A stretch of 64,000 nucleotides of DNA from Pipra filicauda (lineage: Eukaryota; Chordata; Aves; Passeriformes; Pipridae): contig NW_024104669.1 of the NCBI RefSeq assembly GCF_003945595.2, positions 248,001-312,000 on the forward strand, in the 5' to 3' direction. Shown here piece by piece: positions 36,000 to 49,765 of the stretch. A program made the position numbers and the translations under genes. Numbering within the stretch: position 1 is the stretch's first letter; the number at the start of each line of letters is the position of its first letter. The notes below the pieces were generated by a model. That model ran no database searches, had not been told where the DNA came from, and saw only the letters and a list, made by a program, of their open reading frames with translations.

Positions 36000-38900
36000 C
36001 TCTGGGGAGTTCCTGACAGAAGGCGGGGCAAGGATACCGCTGGCGTCCCCTCAGGATCCCAGGCAGGCGGTTACCCACACGTGTCTTCATAGGGCATCTG
36101 GGGTCTGTGCTTCTGTCATGACTTCCACAAGCCAGAGACCTATCCTGTGTCGCTACGGCTTTGAGCAGGTGTGAAAAGAACCCAAGGCTTAATAGCCAGC
36201 CAGAAACCGCCTTCACAGAGTTAACAGCTCGCCCTGGTCCCCTGGGTATTGATAAACTGGTCATAACGCTCACCCGAGCAGACTAATCATGCTCCATAGC
36301 TGGCACCCTCAGTCTTCCAGCAATTTCAGGCCTTCAAGAGCCTTGTATGTAAATACATGAACGGAAGGATTTACCTGACCCTTATGATTCACACACAGTT
36401 TAACTGAAGCTCTGGAATGTTTTCAGCTCACCCCAAAGCCTTTAGTTCTTTCTTAACACCCTTGCAAGGAAGCGCTGCTCAGCTGCAAGTGGAAAAGAGC
36501 CATTTGGAGATGAGGTCCCTCAGTTAAAGGTCACAAAACTGTTCCATAGTGGAGCTGAGGATGAACCCTGATCTGCCAGCATGGCTCTGCTGTGTCAATT
36601 TTACCAAATCGCACAGGGATGCTTTTTTAAAAGCTCATTCCAGTAGTCACAATTCTTTCCAAACACTAAAATATGCAGTTATGCAGTTCACTGAGACCCA
36701 CCAAAAGATATACTTGTTCTGGAAAGTACTTCTTCCTCTCAGGGCACATTTATTTTCTTTTTAAAAGGTATGTTAGTACAGTTTGGATATTTTTTTCCAA
36801 AGGAAATTTGGGGTTGTTTAGTTTTATACCAGAGAGATTTTAGAAAAGCAGTGAATAGATACACACTGGTCATCTCTTTAGGAAAAAATGGGACTGAGGT
36901 ACCACAAGAAAAAGGATGGAGTTTGTTTACGCTTTTCATCTGCTAGCACCTTCTTTTTAGCAAATAATTTTAAACGAGGAGGAAGTGAACTGACAAATAT
37001 ATGCAGTCTCATTACAGTGCTTCTTCTTTCCTGCTAACAATGCTAGTGAGTTATGGATGCAGTCAGTAAAAGCAGGCACATTGATTAGGAAGTCAGAAGA
37101 CCCCTTCCATACATTTTCAACAAACACTGTATTGAGGACTGAAAACGGAGTGGTTTACACTGCTGTTTTTTCAGGTGTGTTCAGTGTCACATCCTTTGTA
37201 GGTGACTTACCTGTTTGTTTGAGCTCCTATTTCAGAATACAAGTGGAGGAGGAGTCATCAGATTCTATTAAAACAACAACAACAAGAAACTCCACAACCC
37301 CAAACAAAAACAATAAATAAACAAACAAAACAAACACATACACCCCAAAACCAAAACAAACCCAAACCAGAAAAAACTGTAGAGAGATAGGAAGAGAAAT
37401 TTAGACAGAGCTTGGTCATGGCACAATAAATGTGAATCATTAACAGGCAAAGAAAGGAGGAAGGGATAGAGGGGAGGACAAAGGTTGCAGTGATATATAC
37501 AGAAGAGCAATCCAGAAAGCTATATTCTTTGGAAAGGCAGATTTTTCAAAACACATCTTTGGAAGGGGTATAAACTAGGAAAAGGATTTGACTAGTTTGG
37601 AGGTGTTACTATGTATTAAATCTATATTCTTAGATATCTCTTGATGGTAATATCTGAAGATATCCCAGTGATATATGGGTGATCTAAATGGCACATCAGT
37701 TACTGCCACCTCATCTACATTCATCTTCCCAGAAGAGTTTTTGTTTTGTGGTAGGTAGGGGATGTTTTTAATATTCTTACTGGGAGTTAGAAAACAGATG
37801 GACTATTTAAGAGAAGAGGACAGTCACGTAGGACAGGAAAAAGAACTTCAGTCTGATATGCAATTAACTGGAGGCACTGTCAACTCTTTTTAAAATGTAT
37901 GGAGGGAGGGAGGATTTCCTGCTCATGGAGGAAGCAACACTTGAAAACAGAAACATAAACTCCATCCTCTCAAATCTACTGGAAAAAAAAAAAAAAAGGA
38001 GTGGCACACTGTTTGGAAGAGTACAAGACTGAACGATGTAGTTACTTTATACAAAATAGGAAAAAATGATGGATGAATTCTTTATACAGTGTTTCTGCTG
38101 CCACAGGTGATATTAATGCAGAACCAGAAAACTGATGCCGCAGCTCAATGTATATATATTTAGCACAGTGCTACACAAAACAGCAGTCCTGTTTCATCTG
38201 GAGAGGCAAAATGTAAAAAAGCTAACATCAAATTTCCTTCTGCCTCATTTCTCTCAGTTTTAATATTTGGATTTCTAACCTTGTATGGCTCCATACCCAC
38301 ATTTTGTAGATTACTAGAGTAACAACTCCCATTTTCTGCTCCAAAGATAGAAAAGCAACAGAGCACAAAATGCATCTCCAGCTCTGAGTTCCCCTTCCAA
38401 CTGTGAGGCACTTCTACCACATTTTGGATTTTTTTTTTGCCTCCACGCTTTTTTTTTTCAGCACGGTTCACAGTTGGATGTAGACAAAATCAGGTGTTAT
38501 CCCTCTGACGCAGATACACTGGAGCAGGAAAGACACCCTTCCCCCCTCCTCTTTTGGAGTGCAAAAAACACTCGCTAGTGAGGCAACGCCGTGGCCAGGA
38601 GCTCCAGATGTCTAAAGGCTGCACAGCCCAATGACCTTCCTTGCTGATCCCAAGTATTTCCTTCTCTTTATGTCTTCCTAAAGGCTACCTTTTTTCTCCT
38701 CTGGTTCTTCAATTTCCTCTCCCTCTCGGATGTACCCTCTATCACCAGGCATCAGCAGCGGAGTCAGATTCCGCTCCTGCAGTGAGAGAATGAGATTATT
38801 TCCTCCTCCATCTCCTCTTCCTCTTCCCCTACTGCTGCCAACTCTTGCAGTGGTTAATGTTTTTTCTTAAAGCCTCAGGTGCAGGAATTATGTGATTACA

Positions 38901-39954
38901 CAAGAATTTTGTCTTCCATTGAGAATAAAATGTTCCTAGCTACTGAAAACTCAGCACAACAGAAGAGAAATAAAAATAATGATCCACCTTCTGATGTAGG
39001 GAAAATGCTGCTTCAGTTTCTTAATGCTTGAACTCCTTTTATTAAAAGGAGCCCTGTTCTGGCTCCTGTTACATGCAGTGGCACTTGGTATATTAATATA
39101 CCTGTGCTAACACTGAGTACAGTTAATAATCTGTAGCCATCTAGCTGCAGCACTCGGCTGTTGGGGTGGGAGGAAAGAATCAGTCCAAACCACATTTTTG
39201 TCTGTGCAGCTCAGGGCAGGAATGGCTGTGCAAAGGGCAGAGGCACAACAAAAGGAAACGAAGGCTGTGACAGCTCTGGATCCCTCATGCCCACAATGCC
39301 ATAGAAATGCTACAACTCCAGTAGTCCCTCTTTTTAGTAAAGTAACCTGTATAAGTAAGACCTTGTAGAAGTAGAACCAATTGATACTCTGATCTTCAGA
39401 CCTTTTTCATCACTGCACACTTGGGAGCTATGACTGCTCCAGGCCAGTTGACAGAAATGCTGATAACCGGCTGGAGGATGATTCAGAATTATTAAAAGCT
39501 CAGAGGTGACGGTAGGAAAGACATCTCTGCCTTAACTCACAGGGACCAGTCACCTCTCACCTATATTTACTCACTGGTTTGCTGGATCAAAACAACTGGG
39601 GTAGAAATAAGATTCCAGCTTTCTAATGTAGATTCCTTTCATTTCAGAAGAATGTAATTTCTAGGGAGAATAGTTACAGACTAGATCTCATACTCACGCC
39701 AAGTTGTTTACATGAAGTTAGTGGTAGTATCAGCTCAAAATACTTCATAAAGACATCACAAGTAAGTAAAATTAAATTGAGGTTGTTTTACAAAGTCAAA
39801 GAAAAAGGAGGAAAGAGCAAGAGAAAAGTCAGTCTTGGTTTAGGAGTATCCAACAATATACCATAAGCTCATTTCAGTCCAATGCTAAAATGATTTCACC
39901 TCCAAAAAATCTAGACTGAATTGGCAGAAACTAAAAGAACTGTGAAGAAATGTC
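36000..39954. other. intergenic, upstream flank of AZIN1
   Basis: AT-rich DNA with an A/C simple tract at 37258-37375 and a poly(A) run at 37983-37997. No exon or RNA gene is recognised. Confidence 0.6.
37258..37375 (+). repeat. (AAC)n / A-C-rich simple repeat
   Basis: AACAACAACAAG near 37272, then AAACAAACAAAAC-type units to about 37375. Confidence 0.75.
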
Positions 39955-40549
39955 TGTTGTGGTTCAACCTCAGCCAGCCACCAAGCCCCATGCAGCCGCT
40001 CACTCATTCCCCCACTAATGGGACTGGGGAGAGAATCAGAAGTGTAAAAGCTAGAAAACTCATGCGTTGAGATAAAGACAATTTAATAGGAAAAGCAAAA
40101 GCCACACATACAAGCAAATCAAAACAAGGAATTAATTCGCTGTGTCCCATGGGCAGGCAGGTGTTCAGCCATCTCCAGGAGAGCAGGGCCCCGACATGTC
40201 TAACAGTTACTTGGGAAGATAAATACCATCACTCCAGATATCTCCCTCTTCCTCTTTCTTCCCCCTACTTTGTATACTGACCATGATGTAATATGATATG
40301 GAATATCCTTTTGGTCAGTTTGAATCACGTGTCCTGGTTGTGTCTCCTCTCAGCCTCCCATGCACCCACAACTTCCTTGCCAGCATGGCAGTAGGAAAAG
40401 CAGAAAAGGCCCTGGCTCTGTGGAAGCACTGTTCAGCAATAACAAAAGCATCACTATATTACCAACCCTGTGTTCAGCACAAATCCAAAACACAGTCCCA
40501 TACCAGCCACTGTGGAGAAATTAACTCTACCCCAGCCAAAACCAGCACA
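39955..40549 (-). mobile_element. solo LTR of an avian endogenous retrovirus (copy 1)
   Basis: Read on the minus strand, the 595-bp element starts TGTGCTGGTTTTGGCTGGGG and ends AGGTTGAACCACAACA, with TG...CA ends. It contains a block seen in a common avian ERVL-type LTR: GGATATTCCATATCATATT, followed by a TATA-like TATACAAA (about 40275) and ATTAAA (40082-40087). The flanking five bases, ATGTC and ATACC, match at three positions, consistent with an old 5-bp duplication. No retroviral internal genes adjoin it. Confidence 0.8.
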
Positions 40550-43500
40550 ATACCTAAGCTACTAAATAAGGACTATTTAAGAGAATATTCAGCTATGAGC
40601 ATTACTTGAGAGTCTACCTACCTGCATGCCTACTACACATTAACTAGTAAAGAAAACTCAAAAGTTTTAAGTATCTACAACAGGATATGGACTTTTAGGA
40701 AATGTGTCCAAATCCAGTTCAGGTTAGAAGTTACTTGGGCTCTTTATGTGATAAATATTGAGTCATGTATTAATTACACCCATTCTAGTTCCTGTTATCC
40801 AGGTGCCATGGATCATCACTAATACCTGAAGGGTCATCTGGAGACCAAAGTTTATGTCTCTGTGGAATTTATCATTTTTCATTACAAATATCTCTGGATC
40901 AGAGAAGAGGCATGGGGTTCCCCTCTGTGGATGAACAGGAGGCAGTTGTTCCCAGAAAAGTGAACTAATCAGGAGCGATAAATCAACTTCTAAACACACA
41001 GTCCAAACACTAAAGCAGGAAAAAGTGGTCTGCGTACCATGCAAGGAGGTTAAAAATATGCATGTGCTGTGACTGCTGGTTACTGAATGGGGAAATTCTT
41101 TTTTATTAACTCTTTTGGAATGAATACTCCCTCTGTTGTTGGTTGCATTTCCAAGACGTTTTTGTTCCCAGATGTTTATTCTCAGCACTGTAGTTCTTGT
41201 GTAAGTAGTCTTCCCCAAATGTGGTCCTGACTTCATGCAATGATTAAGAGTGTTTTCAGGCTGCTTGGCTTGCTAGTTGTTCTTGTCAGTCACCTTCCCG
41301 TTTTCTGAACATGCACATGTTCCTCTCATGATTTTTAGACACAGTGTTCCCTGGCAGCCTCCAGTTTTGCTGATCTTCTCATGACTGGTAGGGCATTTTG
41401 TCGAGTGAAGACTCACAGTCTTCAGGAGAAAGATTTCCAGCTAACCCCTGGGGAAGCACTTCCCACTTGTCAATGTCTTTCATCACCCTCCTGGCTCTAA
41501 GAGGTGGTGATGACCTCCTCCTTGTCATCCAAGAGCAGTGAGAAGGGAAGTGGTCTCTTGAGATTGCACTCCGGCACCATCAGAGATGCCTCAAAATGTG
41601 TGTCTGCATTTTCTCTCTCATTGACAATGTTGCCTCACACATTTTGGAGCTGAAAGAACCACAAGTCAATGCAGAGGCCTTTCCCACCAGGGTGAAAGGG
41701 GCAGGATTGCTAGACAGACAAAACCCTAGCAAACTCTTCCACTGCTTTAAAAGCAAATAATAACATGTTTGAAAAGAAAAATTGACCCATTTTATATGAA
41801 TCCTGTAACTCCTATTTACTTTGCTTGCATGATTAGAGTTGCTAATGTTAACAAGAGGAAGATGAGTAGCATGTGGCACTACTCACTTCCCTCTGCATTT
41901 GAATGTTCTTTAAGGCATGCATTTTTCACTTAGAAGTTGACTTTTTCAAAAAAGTGGGTTTTTTTCTTCCCCATGAAAAACAGAAAACCCAGAGATACAG
42001 GCTGGCAGTAGTGACCAGCATGGAATAATTACCTCTCTAACACTGTTAAGACCATACAAAAGGATCTGCAACATCACCTACATACAGGAAGAAACAGGCT
42101 CTGGACCTGTGCATTTGGTTGTCAGACCACTGCAGTAGTGATGCTGCTGGTACTCACGGCCTCCAAACAAGTTGTTTGTCAACATGCTTTTGAGTCCCTA
42201 TATTGCACTCAATCAAGTTTGATCTCCAGCTCGAGGAAACTGTGTTCATGTACCTGCCACCCTTTCTCTCTAGGGACTAGGCCTTAACGCTAAGATTTGT
42301 AGCTTGCAATTTCTTTTTCCAGGCTCAGGCTTCTGTGTTCCTCAAAAATGAGGAAGGAAATCCCTTTTTAATTTTGCCGCCTTTAAGAACTCTAATCTTG
42401 CTTAGCACTTTAGACACTGTTGTTATCAAGAATGTGGGGCCGTGTCCTGGATCAGATGTAACATTGTTGGACATGAAACAGGAGCTATGGATATCATCTG
42501 CTCAGGATATTGTATCAATGCTATCCCCTGGCTTTGCTGTTTCCAAACAGATTTGCAGAGGCAAGAGGAAAGTTAGCAGAGCAAAGCAAACAGGGCTGGA
42601 TTATTTTTATTACAGTCCTCACAGCTGGTCAAAATAGTCAGTACCTTCCAAACTGACCAGATAGAAATGCAAGTGAAAGCTGAACTTGAGGTGAGCATCA
42701 GGCAAGGCTGGGGCAAGTGTCTTGTGTTTAGCACCTGATCCCCTTTGTCATGCCCCATTTCAGCAGCAAGGGCAACTGGCCCAGTGTGCACACTCAAATC
42801 AGAAGACAAAGTGCTAACCCGGAAGATCTCATCTAGTTTTAACACCTCCAAAGCCGCAGGACTAGACCCCGAGGAAGACATTGTGCAGGACAGTGGGGTC
42901 CAAGCAGTCAGGAAGCCACCAGGACAGTGGGGGCTGCAGCTGGGGTCCCACAGGGTGGCTGCAGAGCAGGAGGGCCAAGGGGCAAAGAGCTTCTGAGCTG
43001 AGCTGAGCCTTCAGCTCTGGGCAGTGCTCAGGCGTCCCAGCCCTCTCCTTGCCATGGTGTTCTCCCATGCCTGTGCCTTTGCTGTTCACCTCTCCATAGA
43101 GAGCTCCCAGGCCAGGGGACAGTAAACTGCCCACCCCTGCAAGATCAATCACTGCAAGGAGCAGGGAGGTGGTCTTATTTGAGGAGCTATTACTGGTACC
43201 AGTAAACACACTGCAGTGGCCACTCCCTGCCTACTTACCCTGCACCTACTCATGAAAAAGTAAACTTGGGCCATTAACTTTGCCTGGCGTTCCTAGACTG
43301 AGATTTGGGTTTTTTTATAAAAGACAGTTTTCCAAAGGGGCAGATAATTGCTGTTCCATCTTGAAATTAAAACGAACAAACCAAAAAACCTCAAGCAACT
43401 TTCTTGTCATATATAATTTTCTTGCATAATTTAGAATTTGTTTCCCTTCTTCTCTGCTGCTAGAAGGTGTGGGGCGGGGACCCAACACAGCATCTGGGAA

Positions 43501-46500
43501 GCTGCTGCAGTCCCAAGGCTGAGCAGGATGCCCACATCAGCTCAGGTGCCACTGGAGCTGGTGGGAGAGATGGCTGCCCCTGTGTCATCCATCATGGGAA
43601 AGAAATGCCTAAAGCAGCATGTACTTAAGGTTACCGCCTCCCAGATGGTCCTTTACTCAGAACATCCTAATATGTTATTAGTTATGGAGCAGGGCTTTGG
43701 GCTTAGGTTTACAGTGAGAAACCAAACGCATGTTTACCATTTTCTGTAATAGCAGCAGAGTGTAAAGGAATGATTATAATAGTATCTAGGGAGTGTGTTT
43801 CTCAGGTCTTACCACATGTAAACACAATCATAAGTGTAATCAATGTCAATGACTTCCATTTAATTCTCAGACAAAGTTTGCTTTTAAATACCACACCAGA
43901 TTTGACATGGCCAATGATAAATGCAATGCAATTAGTTCTACTATTTCCTTTGATGATATGCTAAATTATTTCTTACAACAGACCATTTATTATCCAAAGC
44001 TAATGATTATACTCTTCCAGTTAACAAGTGGCAAACTGATAAGTTTCAAATTGAGATTCTACAGCCTGGAAAAAAAGTCATCCCCTGAATGAGTTTCATC
44101 TAATAAATCCTTGTCAATGCCCAAGTAATAATTTTCAGAAAGAAATCTTAAACTGCAAGAATTTTGTACGTATTTCTCATAATTACACAAATAAAAAAAT
44201 AATTATGCTGCCTCTTAGTGATTTACAGTCACTTAATGAATATTTAATGTTAAGGAAAATGTCAAGATTTAAATATTCTTGTGGCATTTCTGACAAAATG
44301 CATCTTCTATTCGTTAATAAGACTTTTTTTTTTTTTTAACCTCCAGAACTTATTAGGATCTTACCATGGTAATTGAAAACTAATGAACAGAGTGTGGTCC
44401 CTGAGAAGACAAAAGCAATTTCCTAATTTTTTACCTGTATTCAAAATTTTCTCTTATCATCAAAGGGCAGGTCTGTACACCTTGATTGCTTTTATTCCAG
44501 GTTTCAAAATCATGCAGGCACAGTAAATTCTGGGTTTTATTAGAGAAAATTCTTTCATAACATCAGTGGTTACATAAGTAAGCAATTATTTCCCCTTTCT
44601 GTGGCTACCTTAATAACAGCAAGCCAGGGTGGTCTGCCACGGTCACTCCCCACACACTTGTTTGCCCCCTCCCAAACCTTCCTTGCTCTCCCAGTCCTTC
44701 CTCCCTTCCCATCCACCTGCACCTGGCTACAGCCCCACTAGGCACAGCTCTAAATCTTACACTCTTCTGCCATTTCCCTACTGGTTTTTTTTCTTTCTAT
44801 TTATCTAATTCCTCAGGGATTTTTTTTCTCATCCTAGTCCCCCTCCCCGCATTTTCTGAGCTCCATGTTTTCTTGCTCCTTGTTGTGCAGGGGATTCCTC
44901 TCAGCAGCTCAGTCTCCCTGAAGATGATAGGAAGAGGTGATCACTAGGGATAAAGGCAAACTCAGAAAACATACCAGTGTTTCATGAAATATCATACTAT
45001 TCTCAGTAAAGTCTTAAAAATTAACAACCATGGATTGTCTCTTCTGCCAAGGATTATGTAGAAATGGAGAGGTGAGAGCATCTTAGCATTTTCCCTGAGG
45101 AGAAGAAGAAATACACTAGACATTCAAATCATCCTTCTTATTTTGCTGTCCATATGATGTCACCATAAATCTGTCAATCTTGAATAAAAGCAGCTACAAC
45201 AGAGAGATATGGGAAATTCCACTTGCAGGACCACAGCTAAGATGCTGCTGTGTTTGGTACCCTTTTCTCTAAGGGTCTGCCTCGTTATTTTCAGTGTAAA
45301 CTGTCTGGTTTCTAAATTCTGATCAGAAGAATATTCCCATCATCCAGATTACATCCTGTCCCTTGCCAACCTTTTGGCTGGGATAACATTCCCTTGAGGT
45401 TTTCCGTGTAGATAAAAGAGCCCTCAACAAAATCTGCATGACTGGGCTAAGGCTGCCTGAAACAGCAAGCTCTGCTTCTCCCCCGCAAAACCCCAGAGTA
45501 CATATTCATCACCCCTGCATTTATCACAGCAAGATTCATAAAGATTTTTGACAGATGATACATGGCTTCTAAACTTTGGTTTTCCAACAGAAATATCAGA
45601 AAGTGGCAGAATGCTACTTCTTTTTCAGTTTGAGGGAAGACTGCAGATACCAATAATAGCAGTCTATCCTTGCAGCAAAGTCAATCCATCACACTTGCTA
45701 TACCTTCCACTCATCTCTGGTCAGACACAGCTCTGTGATTTTAGCACTCCAAAATTTCTGCATTCTCCAGGGCAGCAGTCATCTTTTTCTAGGGAGTCAT
45801 GTTAAAATGACCCACCTGCAGCAGGTCTTGTCTTCTGCTTTTTCTTCCAAGTAAAAAGGATTTATTTAGTAACTAGAATTGTCTTCTTTTGGGGGAGGGC
45901 ACTGGGTAAAACTCACATTCTGCTTATCATTTTTTTCTGCAGCAGGGTGGCTACTTGTACCGAGATGAAGTGTCAGCAGGAGTTCAGTGATCATCTGCTC
46001 TGTTCAGCCAAACAGCAATGGCCTGGACCAGCCTCAGCATGCACTGCCTCTTCCCTGGCCAGCCCTTGGCAGGCTACTGTGGGCAAGGGGATATGGAGGG
46101 AACCTGGGGCTGCAGAGAAGGAGAGAGATGGGGATGGGATAAGGTGAGATAGGGTTTCCGCAGTGCAAAAAATAAGGCAGAAATCATGGGAAGCAGACGT
46201 GGTTACTGCTGCTGTCCGTGGGGCAAATTGTCTCCTCCTACCACACCTCAGAGGAGCTTCCGTGGGACGGTGACACCACAAAGCCATGGGGCCCACATAC
46301 TGTTACCATTTGCCAGAGTCCCATAAGGGAGATTTAAATCCCACGTTCACACGTCATTCTTCATGACCGCATGAGTGAAGTATAAAATAAAGGTAATAAT
46401 AAAGTGCTGCAGTGCAATCCCTTAGGACAGTGATGAGAAAGCATGCAGCTCTGCTTCCCGCAAGACAGGCGCTGATTTCCTCTGATGGCAGTACCAGGCT

Positions 46501-49500
46501 GCCACTGCGGCTTCTCCCTCCAGCGCGGGATGCCAGCTGCACGATGCCATTAGCATTCCTCATCAGCCGCAGCTTATGTCTCTCTCTGTGCACAACGTTG
46601 GGAAACCAGGTCATTCTCTTGGCTCATCCTCTGATAACTCCTCTTTTCTTTCACTGCCGGGAAGCTGAGGATGGTGTAATTAGTTTGCACTAATGTTCAG
46701 CTCTATGTGCGACTGCTTTTGGCTCAAGCCAAAAACGAAGTTTTCACATAGTTTGGATGCCCTAATAGGAGGGGAACTTGAGACAAATCTGGGAGGTAAC
46801 TATTTTCCTTGGGTTACAATGATTCAGCTGATATTTTTCGAAATACCACAGAGAATGCAAAGGACATGTTAAACCTCCAGTACTCCAGAACTCACTGAGC
46901 AGAGAATACATTAGTGTGATTCCAATGAAAATACAGAGTTATACACCCACCCATGCCAGGTAACAACTGGTACTGCAAGGCTATCATAACAAGCAACCTG
47001 AAATCATGCCCTAATGTAGAAAAGCTGCCCAAAGTTTTATTTAACTCCTTTGGGATTGCAGGCAGATCAGAGTCCTGATGTTCCAAAAAAGCTGCAGGGG
47101 GAAATAAAAAGGAAAAAGTCAACCCCGAGCCCAGATAAGAAGTTCAGGTTTTTATAATAAGACAGTGGAAGTGATGACTTTAAACCTGAGAGGAATAAAT
47201 TTTGAGAGGACTGTGTGGAGCATGGTACAGAGAGATAAAGCAACAAACTTTATTAAAGGGTAAGTGATTTTAGTCTGTGAATGAACACATAAACATAAAT
47301 GCCCACAAAGAATTATCTGGTTGATACAGTGGTGCTTGTATAGCAGTTGAGTAACCATAACAGTAATTAAAGCTGTATTAATGTGTTTGAGTGATGCTCT
47401 GTAAGTGTCACTGCAATGGCAGTCACAGCATCAACTGAAGCAGCTAAGCTTCGAGAGGAGGAGCTATGAACTACAGAGGCTCCTTGCCAGGAATGTGCTT
47501 GGAATTTGATATGTTGGAACACTATTAAAAATAATAGGATTTAAATAATAATACACACAGCCCCACAGTATTTAGTATCCACTGCAATAACTGCAAAATC
47601 AACAAATTATATGCAGTATTTCAGGAGAAAAAAATATGTAGCAGAGAATGCCTTAGCAGTCATTCATATCCCTTTACAACCAGCTGGGTTCTTCGGAAAA
47701 AAGCACAGCAGGTTTCAAGGAACTACATAATGTTTTGGTAGGCTGAGAAAGAAATTACAGTTGAATCTGAAATTACAGTTGGAATTGATGACACTAGAAA
47801 CATTTAAATTTCTCTTTTGCAATGATTTAGGTTAAGAAGTCCTAAACATTGGGTATAAGCTCTCCAGACCTCTGCAAACACAGATCTGTTAATTCAGTTA
47901 GATGAGAGTTATAGCTTACTAGGAGAAAAATATCAAACAGAAACGTTTGCAATTGGATTTAATGGGAATACTTGTGCTCCTGGAGAGAGAGAAACATTTT
48001 CCAAAAAAATTCTTGCTCAAGTTTAGGTGATCCTAGCTGCCCAAATTCAGCAGAATAATTTTACAGAAGCTTCAGGTATATTCATTTTACTATCAACATT
48101 ATCAAGATAAGATTTGGCCCAAAAGGCTACACATCCTTTAAACTTGTCATAACAACTCCAGGTATAATGGCAGCCCAAGCACAAGGTATGCTTCAGAGGT
48201 GTGGTGTTAGTTGCAGATACATTTGTCTAATTTTTCAGCTTCATCTCTTGCAAATCAACAGGTTTCAAATAGACCCTGAATAAATAAATGATTTTGGTAA
48301 GTCCAGTGACATATTACCTCTTTCCTGAAGTGGTTGATTTAATAAAAGATATTTCAGTGTTATCCACAATCACTACCAATGTGATAATGAGTATCATCTC
48401 AATCCTCTGTGTTGTGTGAAAACATTGCTTTGATTCACAATGCGGCAATCACAACTTCATATATATATACAAGACCAATACTAAGGACTTAATGGTTATG
48501 ATGATAAACCAGCACAAAGAATTAATTCAAAGGACAGAAATCCTTCCTTGAACTTTTTTCCAGATTTGAGCCTGGAACATTAATTGTGCTTAAAATGCAA
48601 TTTGCAGCAATGAGCATTTTACCGTGACTGAGCTTTTCTTATTCATTGCAAAAAGTGAAACAGAGGAAATTCTCTTACACCGTTAGGCGCAGATTCTTTC
48701 AGCCTACATACTTTGGTGATATTTAGACTATGGAAATATGGGCAGTATAAGTGGTGATCTTTTGTAAAGTGGCTACTGAGCTGTTAGGAAGAAACCTAAG
48801 CCTTGCAATTGCCTCCTCCCATAAATCAAACGGTGCCTTCGTTGGCACTAGAGGCAGAGAGTTATGTAGCCTCTAGTTAGATCTTGTACTGAAGAGAATC
48901 ACTCTGCACTAGGAATGAACTCTGCAAATAAAAAAATACAAGCTGCCACCATTTTTTTATATGTTTTAGTACACATCTTCGGGGATGGGGAGAGAAAAAG
49001 AGATTTCCATGTTCACAACATATTAGAATAAATACCCCTTTAAAAATATTGCATAATATAGTGTAATAGCTCTGGTTTGATTCATTCATGCCTTAGGATT
49101 TTCTTTACAGATGGAGGGACACCTCTTCCTACTGCAAACCCTTGGCCAACTGCTGCTGCTGGCACTTTGGGCTCATCCTGCAAATGGTTCACATCCAGGT
49201 TCTAGCAGGCCATTGATCAGTTCCTAACACTTTCAGTTGAGTAGAGACTTTCATGGCAGGATGAAGTGACAGTAGCAGCGGAGGCAGACTGTAAAAATCC
49301 TACCAGTCATTGTAATACACACTTCAGGACAGCTTGAGTTTGCGTAGTAGCTTCTTTCTTTGTCCTTCTCCAACAGACGATACTTCTGTTGCATAGTAAA
49401 TGAGCAACACTATTTGATATTCTGTGTATAATTAAAAGCTGAGAAAAAAAGGCTAAATCCTCTTATATTCTTATTTCTTGCAGCCAGTGATCTTAGAGTT

Positions 49501-49569
49501 TTCACCAAACTGTTGTGCCAACATTGTTGTAGTCACAAATCAGGAAGTGGGAAAAGTAGAAAACACTAG
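40550..49569. other. intergenic, no gene recognised
   Basis: About 9 kb of mostly AT-rich sequence with a 14-base poly(T) run at 44324-44337 and a short tandem duplication (GAAATTACAGTTG twice) near 47751-47785. Open frames are short and lack recognisable similarity. Confidence 0.55.
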
Positions 49570-49765
49570 AAACATAGAATCACACAGTATGCTGAGTTGG
49601 GAGGGACCCTAGAAGATCGTTAAATCCAACTCCTGACTCCACACAGGGCAACCTAGAAGGTAAACCACATATCTAAAAGCATTGTGCAAAGTCTTCGTGA
49701 CCACTGACAGGCCTGGGGCCATGTCCACATCCCTGGGAACTTGCTCCAGTACAGATCTCTGAGCA
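49570..49765 (-). mobile_element. CR1 LINE 3' fragment (CR1-X-like)
   Basis: CATAGAATCACACAGTATGC, then GAGTTGGGAGGGACCC and TCCAACTCCTGACTCC, are hallmarks of an inverted CR1 3' UTR. It continues through CAGGCCTGGGGCC and CCCTGGGAACTTGCTCCAGT. The element is 5'-truncated at about 49765. Confidence 0.8.

Larger units (their letters stand above)
34390..36000. promoter_or_regulatory. CpG island over AZIN1 promoter, exon 1 and 5' intron 1
   Basis: Dense CG dinucleotides and high G+C cover the promoter, exon 1 and the first kilobase of intron 1. The island starts abruptly from AT-rich intron sequence and ends about 200 bp upstream of the TATA box. Long open frames across it on both strands are products of base composition. 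Confidence 0.85.

Noticed and set aside
34357..36092. Long open frames of 150-214 codons on both strands of the CpG island
   Set aside because: They are Pro/Arg/Ala/Gly-rich, overlap on both strands and show no domain; G+C content alone removes stop codons. The real content is exon 1 and promoter.
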